NCBI RefSeq assembly: GCF_001014615.2
Contig: NZ_LBCQ02000008.1
Location: forward strand, 186,001-250,000
Origin: Aquamicrobium sp. LC103
GTDB lineage: Bacteria; Pseudomonadota; Alphaproteobacteria; Rhizobiales; Rhizobiaceae
Direction: 5' to 3'
DNA length: 64,000 bases
The notes under the pieces were generated by a model. The model had not been told where the DNA came from and ran no database searches. It saw only the letters and a list, made by a program, of their open reading frames with translations. Of this stretch, positions 24,616-33,584 are shown one piece after another. The position numbers were made by a program, and so were the translations under genes. The first letter of the stretch is position 1; the number at the start of each line of letters is the position of its first letter.

Positions 24616-26114
24616 GCAAGATGGCGACGATCCGCCTCGATCCTTCCGACAACATCGCTGTCGCTATCCGCGCGATCGCCGCGGGCGAAATGGCATTGCA
24701 AAATGCCGTCGCGCGCGCCGACATTCCTCTTGGTCACAAGGTGGCGGTGGAGCCGATACCTGCGGGAAGCCCTGTCTTCAAGTTTGGCCAGGTCATCGGC
24801 GAGGCGCTTCGCGACATAGAGGCGGGGGACTGGGTTCACAGCCACAATCTGGGATTTTCGCAAGGGTTGGCCCGGCAGGTGGCCGGTGTCGCCCGGGACG
24901 TCGCGTTACCGCTCCCCGCTCGGCTGAGCTTCAAGGGAATCCGACGGAGCAGCGGCAGGGTCGCGACGCGCAATTATATCGGCATCATCGCCAGCGTGAA
25001 TTGCTCGACCACCGTGTGCCGAGCCATCGCGGAAGAGGCTAACAAATCGCTGCTGCCCCGGTTCGCCAACATCGACGGCTTCGTTCCCATCGTCCATGGA
25101 TCCGGTTGCGGCGCCGCGGCCAATGGCGAGGGCCAGCGTCTGCTGCAGCGAACGATAGCCGGCTATTGCCGGCATCCCAATTTCGGCGGCGTCCTGCTGG
25201 TCGGTCTGGGATGCGAAGTCAACCAGATCGCGCTCTACGCGACCGGCGGACCGAGCGACACCCGGGCCAGTTTCGACATTCAGCGGGTAGGCGGCTCGCG
25301 CGCCGCGGTCGAAAAGGCCATGTCGGTGCTCGAAGGCATCGCCATTGCCGCCGATGCGGTCGAGCGGGTCGAGGCGCCGGCGTCGGAATTGACGGTCGGC
25401 CTCCAGTGCGGCGGCTCGGACGGCTTTTCGGGAATTACAGCCAATCCGGTTCTCGGCATTGCGATGGACATGCTCGTGACAGCAGGTGGCACGGCGATCC
25501 TTTCCGAAACGCCGGAGATCTATGGAGCGGAGCATTTGTTGACGTCGCGTGCCGCGCCGGAAACCGCCGCCAAGCTCATGGAACGCATAGCATGGTGGGA
25601 GAGCTATGCTTCCGCCAATGGCGCGTCGCTCGACAACAACCCGTCGCCTGGCAACAAGCGCGGCGGGCTCACGACGATCCTGGAGAAATCTCTGGGTGCG
25701 GTGGCTAAATCAGGCCGTTCACCTCTGGCCGACTGCTACGACTACGCCGAGCCCGTGACGAGCAAGGGCCTCGTTTTCATGGATACGCCCGGGTACGACC
25801 CGGTGTCGGCCACCGGGCAGGTGGCGGGCGGGGCCAACATGATCGTCTTCACCACGGGGCGCGGCTCGTGCTTCGGCAGCCGGCCTGCGCCGTCGATCAA
25901 GGTTGCAAGCAACACCGCGCTTTTCGATCTCATGCGCGACGACATGGATCAGAATGCCGGCCGACTGCTCGATGGGCACGCCACGCTCGCCGAACTGGGC
26001 GCGGAACTGTACGACCTGTTGCTGAACGTCGCTTCCGGAGAAAAGTCCGCCAGCGAGCGATTCGGGTATGGGGACAATGAGTTCGTGCCGTGGACCATCG
26101 GCGCGGTGCTTTGA
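24612..26114 (+). CDS. altronate dehydratase family protein (UxaA-like)
   Basis: 500 residues of the UxaA/GarD family. An N-terminal SAF domain (about residues 5-80) contains IRLDPSDNIAVAIRAIAAGE and AGDWVHSHNL. The large dehydratase domain follows, with conserved ATRNYIGIIASVNCSTTVCR, HGSGCG, LGCEVNQI, QCGGSDGFSGITANPVLG and GRGSCFGSRPAPSIKVASN. These enzymes use Fe(II) or Mn(II) to dehydrate D-altronate to 2-keto-3-deoxy-D-gluconate. The ATG at 24612 overlaps the previous stop. The kinase and aldolase for KDG are not in this window. Confidence 0.87.
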   Translation: MSKMATIRLDPSDNIAVAIRAIAAGEMALQNAVARADIPLGHKVAVEPIPAGSPVFKFGQVIGEALRDIEAGDWVHSHNLGFSQGLARQVAGVARDVALPLPARLSFKGIRRSSGRVATRNYIGIIASVNCSTTVCRAIAEEANKSLLPRFANIDGFVPIVHGSGCGAAANGEGQRLLQRTIAGYCRHPNFGGVLLVGLGCEVNQIALYATGGPSDTRASFDIQRVGGSRAAVEKAMSVLEGIAIAADAVERVEAPASELTVGLQCGGSDGFSGITANPVLGIAMDMLVTAGGTAILSETPEIYGAEHLLTSRAAPETAAKLMERIAWWESYASANGASLDNNPSPGNKRGGLTTILEKSLGAVAKSGRSPLADCYDYAEPVTSKGLVFMDTPGYDPVSATGQVAGGANMIVFTTGRGSCFGSRPAPSIKVASNTALFDLMRDDMDQNAGRLLDGHATLAELGAELYDLLLNVASGEKSASERFGYGDNEFVPWTIGAVL

Positions 26115-26149
26115 CGTCAAAAAGTTTTTTATAGATAAAAAGCTAATTA

Positions 26150-26177
26150 TTGACGGCACGGCAAATTTGAATATTAT
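26150..26177 (+). promoter_or_regulatory. sigma-70-like promoter before the sugar ABC transporter
   Basis: TTGACG at 26150-26155 and TATTAT at 26172-26177 are separated by 16 bases inside an unusually AT-rich gap between uxaA and the first permease gene. The transporter genes may therefore be expressed separately from the enzymes. Confidence 0.45.
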
Positions 26178-26263
26178 GGATAAATAACATGTCGTCCGCG
26201 CGGAAGCCGCGCTTGCCGAACCCTGGATTCGGCTTGACGGCTGCGCAATCGGGGGAGTTTCGG

Positions 26264-27181
26264 ATGGGCAAGCGGCCTGCGGGCGGATCAGGTAGGAAAG
26301 CGTCGTGGAGACGCGAGCGCGGACATTTCATTCTCCTGATGCTCACCCCGGCCATCGTGCTGCTGACCGGGCTCATCCTGGTGCCTTTCGTCGTCGGCTT
26401 CGGACTCAGCTTCACCGACTATATCCTTTCCCTGCCGCCCGCGCGTTTCGCCGGTTTCGACAACTATATGACGCTTCTGTCGACGCCGGAATTCTGGGGT
26501 TCGCTGAGGGTCACGCTGATATTCACCGTCTGCTCCGTCGTTTTGCAGACGGCGATAGGGCTGGGGCTGGCGATCCTGCTGCATGAGGAGACGCGTGGCG
26601 TTCCGATCCTGCGCGCAATCTACCTGCTTCCGATGGCGGTGACGCCGATCGCGGCGGTGTTCACGTTCCGCATGATGTTCAATCCCAGTCTCGGCGTGTT
26701 CAATCATATCCTCATGGGTATGGGGCTGCCGCCGCAGGATTGGCTGGGAACCGGAAACATGGCCCTGCTGTCCTTGATACTCGTCGACACCTGGCAGCAC
26801 GCTCCCTTCATTCTGCTCATCATCGCCGGCGGGCTGGCGTCGCTGCCGGGCGATCCGTTCGAGGCGGCAAAGATCGATGGCGCCACGCCGTGGCAAACCT
26901 TCCGTCTGGTGACGCTGCCGCTGCTCAAGCCGTTCCTTGCGATCGCCCTCCTGTTCCGGTCCATCGACGCGTTCAAGACGTTCGACATCATCTATGTCCT
27001 GACGTCCGGCGGCCCCGGGACGTCGACGACGACCCTCAACATGTACGCCTACAAGCAGGCCATCGAGTTCGTCTCGCTCGGCTACGGGTCCAGCGTCGCC
27101 ATCGTGATGCTGATCATCATCACCATCGTTACCCAGCTCTTCCTGCGCCGTTCGCGCCTGCTGACAGTGGCGGAGTCCTGA
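26264..27181 (+). CDS. sugar ABC transporter permease (CUT1, MalF-like)
   Basis: 305 residues with six predicted membrane helices and the permease coupling loop FEAAKIDGATPWQTFRLVTLPLL. It pairs with the next gene to form the membrane channel of a CUT1-type sugar importer. I chose the ATG at 26264, which has GGGGGAG six bases upstream, over an earlier one at 26189 that lacks a ribosome site. The context suggests the cargo is a sugar acid or its conjugate. Confidence 0.9.
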   Translation: MGKRPAGGSGRKASWRRERGHFILLMLTPAIVLLTGLILVPFVVGFGLSFTDYILSLPPARFAGFDNYMTLLSTPEFWGSLRVTLIFTVCSVVLQTAIGLGLAILLHEETRGVPILRAIYLLPMAVTPIAAVFTFRMMFNPSLGVFNHILMGMGLPPQDWLGTGNMALLSLILVDTWQHAPFILLIIAGGLASLPGDPFEAAKIDGATPWQTFRLVTLPLLKPFLAIALLFRSIDAFKTFDIIYVLTSGGPGTSTTTLNMYAYKQAIEFVSLGYGSSVAIVMLIIITIVTQLFLRRSRLLTVAES

Positions 27182-27182
27182 C

Positions 27183-28016
27183 ATGAAGAAGAAAGCCCGC
27201 AAATTGACACCGGGCATTGTCGTGCGACGCATCATCCTCTGGGGCTTCGCCGTCTGGTGCCTGTTTCCAATCTACTGGCTCGTCAACATGTCGCTGAAGG
27301 AGGCCGTAGATGCGGCTTCCAGGCCGCCGACCTTCGTATTCGTGCCGACGCTGGTCAATTATGCGGAGGTCATACAGGATCCGCGCGTCGCCGGGTTCCT
27401 GACGAACAGCCTGATCATCGCTCTGGCCGCGACGTTCTTCGGACTCCTGATCGGCGCTCCCGCGGCCTACGTTCTTGCCCGCCACCGCTTCCGTGGCGAC
27501 GGCAAGATCGCCTTCTGGATACTCGCGACGCGCTTCACGCCGCCGATCGCGATGCTGATCCCGTTCTTCGTCATTTTCTACAATCTCGGGCTGCTGGGAA
27601 CCCATACCGGCCTCGTCATCGCCCATGTCGGCATAAATCTCGCGATGATCGTCTGGATCCTGCGCGGCTTTTTCCAGGATCTGCCGCGCGATCTCGAAGA
27701 GGCGGCCTTCATCGATGGTGCCGGCCGGTTCGAGTCCTTCAGGAAAGTCATCCTGCCGCTGGCGCTGCCCGGCATCGCAGCCGTCGGAATTCTCACCTTC
27801 CTGTCCTCGTGGAACGAATTCCTGTTCTCGATGGTGCTGGGCGGGAACAACGTGATGACCGTTCCGGTCGGCATCTACGCCTATATCGGCTTCGAGCAGA
27901 TCGAGTGGGGCAAGCTTTCCGCCGCCGCGACACTGATGCTCGCGCCCGTTCTCGTCTTCATCATCCTTTTTCAGCGGCAACTGGTTCGCGGGCTGACATT
28001 GGGGGCCGTGAAGTAG
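27183..28016 (+). CDS. sugar ABC transporter permease (CUT1, MalG-like)
   Basis: 277 residues with six membrane helices and the coupling loop LEEAAFIDGAGRFESFRKVILPLALPG. It starts immediately after the MalF-like gene (one base between) and is followed by the binding-protein gene. Together with the ATPase at 30960-32057 these make a complete CUT1 importer. Confidence 0.91.
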   Translation: MKKKARKLTPGIVVRRIILWGFAVWCLFPIYWLVNMSLKEAVDAASRPPTFVFVPTLVNYAEVIQDPRVAGFLTNSLIIALAATFFGLLIGAPAAYVLARHRFRGDGKIAFWILATRFTPPIAMLIPFFVIFYNLGLLGTHTGLVIAHVGINLAMIVWILRGFFQDLPRDLEEAAFIDGAGRFESFRKVILPLALPGIAAVGILTFLSSWNEFLFSMVLGGNNVMTVPVGIYAYIGFEQIEWGKLSAAATLMLAPVLVFIILFQRQLVRGLTLGAVK

Positions 28017-28072
28017 CAGTGCTCTTCAACCGGCAGGCCAAGTGGGTGGCTGCCTAACACAAGGGGAATTCC

Positions 28073-29446
28073 ATGACCGATCGCAACAAGGAACGTTTTG
28101 TGCTGAGCCGCCGGGCGTTTACCCGCTCCGCTTTCATGGCCGGAACCGCGCTTGCAATGCCGGCAATCATAGGCCGGTCGGCCTTCGCCCAGGGTGGCGC
28201 GGGCCTCGAAGCCTACACTTCCGCGAATGTCGACTGGAAAAGGCATGCCGGAACCAAGATCATGGTCGGCGGCGCGACGCATCCGTGGTCGAACGCGGTC
28301 ACTCCCTTCATCCCGCAGTTCACCGAACTCACCGGCATCGAAGTCGAGACGGATTTCCGTTCCGAAACCGAATTCCTGACGGCGTTGCCGATCAAGCTGG
28401 CCAGCGGCAGCCCGACCCCCGACGTCTTCATGTATCTGGCCTATGGGCAAGGCATCACGGCAGGCTGGCTGGAGCCTCTGAACGCTTATTACGAGAACAA
28501 GGACCTCGTCGATCCCGCCTGGTACGACGAGGCCGACATTCTCAAGTCCGCGCGTGAATACCCGCTGTGGCAAAATGGCGAGCGCTATGCCTTCGCGATC
28601 ACGGCAGAAGCACAGACCCTCTACGTCAATCGCGGCTATCTCAAGGAAAAGGGGCTCGATACGCCGAAGACGTTCGACGAGCTGCTGGCGGCTGCGCGTG
28701 CTCTGAAGAGCAATGACGTCGCCGGCATCGCCATGCGGGCGAAGGCGGCGGGCAATGCGACCTTCCCGCTCACCGGCTTCATCTATTCCTATGGCGGCGA
28801 GCTCGTCAGGGACGGTCGCGTCGCCTATGACAGCCCCGAGGCCATCGCGGCCGTCGAAATGTTCACGACGCTCCTGCGCGAGGCCGGTCCGATCGGCGTC
28901 AGCAACTACGACTGGTACGAGGCGCTGAACGACTTCATGCAGGGCGCTTCCGCCATCACTTCCGACACCTCCAACTTCGCGACGGACATTTCCAATCCGC
29001 AGAAGAGCAAGGTTGCGGCCGATGCGGGCTTTGCGCTGTTCCCGACGACGGGCAGCAGGCCGGCCATTCCGAACATGTCCTGCTGGCAGGCGGCGGTGAA
29101 TTCCAAGTCGAACAACAAGGAAGCCGCATTCCTGTTCCTGTTGTGGGCGACCAGCAAGGCCACATCGCTCCAGACTTCCGCGCGCGGATTGGCGACCACT
29201 CGTGTTTCAGCCTGGGAGAGCGAGGGCTTCCGCAGCGCGTTCGGCCAGGAGGCGGCCCAGGCCGCGCTCGCAAACCTGCACAATGCCGATGCCGAGCTGG
29301 CCAAGCGCGCCCGCTTCCATCCGCAGTCGCCGCAGATCCTCAACGAGCTGGCGGTGGGGGTAAGCTTGGCGTTGAGCGGCAGCGAGACCGCCGAGAAGGC
29401 GATGAAGGATGCCGCGGCGAAGGCCAACGCTCAGCTTCGCAAGTGA
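28073..29446 (+). CDS. sugar ABC transporter substrate-binding protein with Tat leader
   Basis: 457 residues of the family 1 extracellular solute-binding proteins. The leader contains SRRAFTRSAFMAG, a twin-arginine motif followed by a hydrophobic stretch and cleavage near A-F-A-Q, so it is probably exported folded by the Tat pathway. The mature part has the maltose-binding-like signature KIMVGGATHPWSNAVTPFIPQF. AAGGGGA precedes the ATG. A strong hairpin follows the gene, which would favour higher yield of the binding protein. Confidence 0.9.
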   Translation: MTDRNKERFVLSRRAFTRSAFMAGTALAMPAIIGRSAFAQGGAGLEAYTSANVDWKRHAGTKIMVGGATHPWSNAVTPFIPQFTELTGIEVETDFRSETEFLTALPIKLASGSPTPDVFMYLAYGQGITAGWLEPLNAYYENKDLVDPAWYDEADILKSAREYPLWQNGERYAFAITAEAQTLYVNRGYLKEKGLDTPKTFDELLAAARALKSNDVAGIAMRAKAAGNATFPLTGFIYSYGGELVRDGRVAYDSPEAIAAVEMFTTLLREAGPIGVSNYDWYEALNDFMQGASAITSDTSNFATDISNPQKSKVAADAGFALFPTTGSRPAIPNMSCWQAAVNSKSNNKEAAFLFLLWATSKATSLQTSARGLATTRVSAWESEGFRSAFGQEAAQAALANLHNADAELAKRARFHPQSPQILNELAVGVSLALSGSETAEKAMKDAAAKANAQLRK

Positions 29447-29470
29447 TCCGAAAAACACCGTGATTCATGC

Positions 29471-29494
29471 GGAAGGCCGGCATTCCGGCCTTCC
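29471..29494 (+). terminator. hairpin after the binding-protein gene
   Basis: GGAAGGCCGG-CATT-CCGGCCTTCC is a perfect 10-bp stem with a four-base loop, 24 bases after the SBP stop and 22 before the amidase ATG. It lacks a T run, so partial termination or 3'-end protection inside the operon is more likely than a full stop. Confidence 0.55.
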
Positions 29495-29516
29495 TGCTCA
29501 CCATGGATGCTGACTG

Positions 29517-30911
29517 ATGTCCGACCCTTTCCTCCTCTCCGCTACCGAGCTCGTCGCAGCCTATAAGGCGAAGAAGCTGTCTCCGGTCGAAGCGACCAGA
29601 TCGTGCCTGGACCGGATCGCGGCGCTCGACGGGACCCTTAATGCGTTCTGCCTGGTGGACGAGGACAGCGCGATCGCGGATGCGCGTGCTTCGGAGGTCC
29701 GCTGGATGCGCGACGAGCCGGCCGGCCTGGTCGACGGCGTGCCTGCCACGATCAAGGACCTGTTCCTGACCAGGAAATGGCCGACGATGAAGGGATCGCT
29801 TCTGGTCTCGCGGGATCAGGCATGCGATGTGGACGCGCCCGCCGTCGCGCGATTGCGCGAACACGGTGCCGTGCTTCTCGGCAAGACGACGACGACGGAG
29901 TTCGGGCACAAGGGTGTGGGCGACAGCCCCCTGACCGGCATCACCCGCAACCCATGGAATACGGATCTGACACCGGGTGGATCGAGCTGCGGCGCGGGCG
30001 TTGCGGCGGCGGCGGGCATGGCTCCGCTGAATCTCGGCAGTGATGGCGGCGGCTCCATCCGAATCCCCGCCTCGTTCTGCGGTGTCTTCGGCATAAAGCC
30101 TGGCTTCGGACGTGTCGCGAGCGCGCCCGCAACCTGTGCCGGCTCGTTGCCGGCGGCAGGGCCGCTGACACGGACAGTGGCGGACGCGACGCTGATGCTT
30201 CAGGTCATATCCGGCGACGACAGCAGGGATTGGACGAATATTCCCGATCAGGGTTTCGACGCGCTCCGCGCCTTGGAAAGCGGCGTAAGCGGGCTTCGCA
30301 TAGCCTATGCGCCTACATTGGGAAGCGCGTCCGTCTCGGGATCGGTCGCGGCCTCGGTCGCGCGGGCCGCGTCGGTGTTCGGCGAATTGGGCGCCTTGGT
30401 CGAACAGGTCGAGCTCGACCTGCCTGACGCCGTCGAGACCTATACGACGATCCTGTCGGTGACCCTTGGCAGCGGTCTCGTCGGGCTGACGGACGAGCAA
30501 CGCAGCCTCGTCGATCCGGGACTGCTCATCATCGCCGACGCGGGTATGAAGGTCGGCGCCATCGAGTACGCGCAGGCGCTGCATGTCGCGCGCGCGGAAA
30601 TCGCGGTCAGGATGCGGCAACTGCACGAGACCTACGATCTTCTCATCCTGCCGGCCATGCCGCGGACCGCTTTTCCGGTGGGCGAGGATTTCCCGGGAGA
30701 CAAGGGCGGCGAGTGGAGAGGGGATTGGACGCCGTTCACGTCGCCTTTCAACCTCAGCTACCAGCCCGCCGCATCCATTCCCTGCGGTTTCGACGAAAGT
30801 GGCTTGCCGATCGGCCTGCAGATCGTCGGGCGGGTTCGCGACGAAGCGACCGTGCTGCGTGCCGCGCGTGCATATGAAAAGACCCGCAAGTTTCCTCTTC
30901 CTGCCCTCTAA
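29517..30911 (+). CDS. amidase signature family hydrolase
   Basis: 464 residues. The Ser-cisSer-Lys machinery is present: Lys80 in PATIKDLF, the GGSS of TPGGSSCGAG at 154-157, and the nucleophile Ser180 in GSDGGGSIRIPASFCGVFGIKP. The family hydrolyses carboxamides. GatA is unlikely because no gatB or gatC neighbours exist and the context is catabolic. The gene lies inside a sugar ABC transporter operon, between the binding protein and the ATPase, so it probably splits an amide bond in the imported compound. Confidence 0.87.
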   Translation: MSDPFLLSATELVAAYKAKKLSPVEATRSCLDRIAALDGTLNAFCLVDEDSAIADARASEVRWMRDEPAGLVDGVPATIKDLFLTRKWPTMKGSLLVSRDQACDVDAPAVARLREHGAVLLGKTTTTEFGHKGVGDSPLTGITRNPWNTDLTPGGSSCGAGVAAAAGMAPLNLGSDGGGSIRIPASFCGVFGIKPGFGRVASAPATCAGSLPAAGPLTRTVADATLMLQVISGDDSRDWTNIPDQGFDALRALESGVSGLRIAYAPTLGSASVSGSVAASVARAASVFGELGALVEQVELDLPDAVETYTTILSVTLGSGLVGLTDEQRSLVDPGLLIIADAGMKVGAIEYAQALHVARAEIAVRMRQLHETYDLLILPAMPRTAFPVGEDFPGDKGGEWRGDWTPFTSPFNLSYQPAASIPCGFDESGLPIGLQIVGRVRDEATVLRAARAYEKTRKFPLPAL

Positions 30912-30959
30912 CGGCCGGTTCGACTGCTGCGGAGCGTCAGGAATTCGATTGGAGTAGCG

Positions 30960-32057
30960 ATGGCAAAAGTTTCGATCAACCAAATCGTGAAGCACTACGG
31001 CGACTACAAGGCGGTGAGAGGCGTCGATCTCGATATCGCGGACGGCGAGTTCCTCGTCCTCGTAGGCCCTTCCGGCTGCGGCAAGTCGACGATGCTGCGG
31101 ATGATCGCGGGCCTCGAGGACATTACGGACGGCGAGATGCGCATCGGCGACAAGATCGTCAATGACGTCGCTCCCCGCGATCGCGACATCGCCATGGTGT
31201 TTCAGAGCTATGCGCTCTACCCGCATATGAACGTTTATGAAAACATGGGTTTCGGGCTCAAGCTGCGGAAAACCACGGAAGCCGACATAAGGCAGCGGGT
31301 CGAGAACGCCGCCGAAATTCTCGGGCTGTCCGCGCTGCTCGACCGCAAGCCCAAGGAACTGTCCGGCGGCCAGCGACAGCGCGTGGCGATGGGGCGTGCG
31401 ATCGTGCGAAACCCCGAGGTTTTCCTGTTCGACGAGCCGCTTTCCAATCTCGACGCAAAGCTGCGTGTCCAGATGCGCACCGAGATCAAGAAGCTGCACC
31501 AGAAGCTGGGCACGACGACGATCTATGTCACGCACGACCAGATCGAAGCGATGACGCTCGCCGATCGCGTCGTGGTCATGAACCAGGGCGTGATAGAGCA
31601 GGTGGGACCACCGCAGGAACTCTATCGTCGGCCTGCCACGCGATTCGTCGCAAGCTTCATAGGCAGCCCGTCGATGAACTTCATTCCCTGCACGCTGCAG
31701 TCGGAAGCGGATGGGCTCATTGTGGTTCTGGAAAATGGCGAACGCCTTTCCGTGCCGGCCGATCGGCGGGAGCGCTACGCGGATCATGTGGCAAGGAAGC
31801 TCGAATTCGGCATTCGCCCCGAACATCTGACGGAGCGTCGCGAAACGACGCAGGGCCACTTCGTGCCGATGACGATCGACGTGGATGTTGCCGAGCCGAT
31901 GGGCATGGAAACGCTGGTACATTTCCAGATCGGGAACGTGACGAACAGCGCGCGCATCGACCCCGAGGTGGATCCGCAAGCCGGCCAGCGTCTCGAACTG
32001 ATGGCAAATATGAGCCACATGCACCTTATCGACACGGAAAGCGGCAAGGTCATCTGA
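30960..32057 (+). CDS. sugar ABC transporter ATP-binding protein (MalK/UgpC-like)
   Basis: 365 residues. Walker A GPSGCGKST lies near residue 40, the signature is LSGGQRQRVAMGRAIVRNP, and Walker B is VFLFDEPLSNLDAKLR. The C-terminal third is the regulatory OB-type (TOBE) domain of CUT1 ATPases. It energises the importer formed by the two permeases and the Tat-exported binding protein. A strong hairpin follows its stop codon. Confidence 0.91.
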   Translation: MAKVSINQIVKHYGDYKAVRGVDLDIADGEFLVLVGPSGCGKSTMLRMIAGLEDITDGEMRIGDKIVNDVAPRDRDIAMVFQSYALYPHMNVYENMGFGLKLRKTTEADIRQRVENAAEILGLSALLDRKPKELSGGQRQRVAMGRAIVRNPEVFLFDEPLSNLDAKLRVQMRTEIKKLHQKLGTTTIYVTHDQIEAMTLADRVVVMNQGVIEQVGPPQELYRRPATRFVASFIGSPSMNFIPCTLQSEADGLIVVLENGERLSVPADRRERYADHVARKLEFGIRPEHLTERRETTQGHFVPMTIDVDVAEPMGMETLVHFQIGNVTNSARIDPEVDPQAGQRLELMANMSHMHLIDTESGKVI

Positions 32058-32074
32058 GCACCTTCCCACGTAAG

Positions 32075-32098
32075 GGCCCTGCCTCCCAAGGCGGGGCC
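32075..32098 (+). terminator. hairpin between ATPase and M20 peptidase genes
   Basis: GGCCCTGCCT (32075-32084), loop CCCA and AGGCGGGGCC (32089-32098) pair over ten bases with one G-T wobble. No T run follows, so read-through into the M20 gene is likely. Confidence 0.45.
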
Positions 32099-32142
32099 TC
32101 GCCAGCCATGTTCATCGAACCGCAGCAGAATAGCGAAAGCAT

Positions 32143-33540
32143 ATGACCGACAACGCAACTTCTTCTCCGCTCGAGAAGGCCCTCGCACGCGCCGACGCCA
32201 ATCTTGACGGCAGCCTGGAGCGGTTTTTCGATCTGTTGCGCATAAAAAGCATCTCGACCGATCCGGCCTACAAGGACGATTGCGAGGCGGCTGCGCGTTG
32301 GCTGGCCGGGCAACTGGCCGAACTGGGTTTCGATGCCTCGGTGCGGCCCACGGGCGGCCAGCCGATGGTGCTTGCTCACGAGAAGTCCGCGGCAGGAACG
32401 CACGTGCTGTTCTACGGTCACTATGACGTCCAGCCGGTGGACCCGCTCGGCGAATGGAACTCGGATCCGTTCGAGCCGAAATTGGCGCCGGCCGAGAATG
32501 GCGATACCCATATCGTCGCGCGCGGCGCATCGGACGACAAGGGACAGCTTCTGACGTTCGTTGAAGCATGTCGGGCCTGGCGCGAGGCCAATGGCGCATT
32601 GCCGCTGCCGGTGTCGATCCTGCTCGAGGGGGAAGAAGAAGCCGGTTCCAGGAATCTGGGGCCGTTCCTCGATGCAACGCAGGATGAGCTCAAGGCCGAC
32701 GTGGTTCTCGTCTGCGATACCGATATGTGGGACGATCAGACACCTGCGATCACGCTGATGATGCGAGGCCTGTGCGGCGTGGAGATCGAGATCGAGGCGG
32801 CGAGCCGCGATCTTCATTCCGGCGTCTACGGCGGTGCCGCACGCAATCCCCTCCAGGTGATGGCGACGATCCTTGCGGGTCTGCGGGACACGGATGGGCG
32901 GATCCTGCTGGAAGGCTTCTATGAGGGAGTCGAGGAATTGCCGTCCCAGATCAAGGAATTATGGGAGAGACTTCCATTCGACGAGGAGGCGTTCCTGAAC
33001 AAGGTCGGCCTGTCGGTACCCGCCGGCGAAACCGGCCGCAGCGTGCTCGAACAGATCTGGGCGCGACCCACCTTCGAGATCAACGGGATCACCGGCGGAT
33101 ACGGCGGCGAGGGGTTCAAGACGGTTATTCCGGCACGCGCATCGGCGAAAGTTTCTTTCCGGCTGGTCGGACAACAGGATCCCGTGCGCATCTGCGAGAC
33201 GTTTCGCGCATATGTGGAGGCGCGGCTTCCCGCCGACTGCGCATTGCGCTTCACTGTCCATTCCTCCAGCAGGGCGACGACCGTCTCGACCCAGAATCCG
33301 TATCTGGCGCCGACGCTCGAGGCGCTGACGCAGGAATGGGAGACGGAAGCGGCTCTATCTGGCGGTGGCGGTTCCATTCCCGTCATCAACGAGTTCAAGA
33401 ACCGCCTGGGCATGGATGCCCTGCTTGTCGGTTTCGCCCGTTTCGACAACCGCGTCCACAGCCCCAACGAGAAATACGATCTCTCCAGCTATCGCAAGGG
33501 CATACGTTCCTGGATCCGGATCCTCGCTGCGCTGTCTTGA
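32143..33540 (+). CDS. M20 family metallopeptidase (dipeptidase/deacylase)
   Basis: 465 residues of the ArgE/DapE/CPG2 family. Zinc ligands and catalytic residues are visible: His93 and Asp95 in YGHYDVQPVDP, the bridging aspartate of GASDDKGQ near 131-132, and the Glu pair in LEGEEEAGS at about 164-166. The dimerisation domain follows (SRDLHSGVYGG). It acts on dipeptides or N-acyl amino acids in the cytosol. As the last gene of the transporter-amidase cluster it could release an amino acid from an imported conjugate. Confidence 0.88.
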   Translation: MTDNATSSPLEKALARADANLDGSLERFFDLLRIKSISTDPAYKDDCEAAARWLAGQLAELGFDASVRPTGGQPMVLAHEKSAAGTHVLFYGHYDVQPVDPLGEWNSDPFEPKLAPAENGDTHIVARGASDDKGQLLTFVEACRAWREANGALPLPVSILLEGEEEAGSRNLGPFLDATQDELKADVVLVCDTDMWDDQTPAITLMMRGLCGVEIEIEAASRDLHSGVYGGAARNPLQVMATILAGLRDTDGRILLEGFYEGVEELPSQIKELWERLPFDEEAFLNKVGLSVPAGETGRSVLEQIWARPTFEINGITGGYGGEGFKTVIPARASAKVSFRLVGQQDPVRICETFRAYVEARLPADCALRFTVHSSSRATTVSTQNPYLAPTLEALTQEWETEAALSGGGGSIPVINEFKNRLGMDALLVGFARFDNRVHSPNEKYDLSSYRKGIRSWIRILAALS

Positions 33541-33584
33541 GCATGCCGCGGCAATTTTTGCGGCGCTCCGCGAGGGGCTCGACG

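Noticed and set aside
29340-32069. 909-codon open frame on the minus strand opposite the amidase and ABC ATPase
   Set aside because: Both opposite-strand genes have intact catalytic motifs. The antisense translation is low-complexity His/Arg-rich sequence without recognisable domains.
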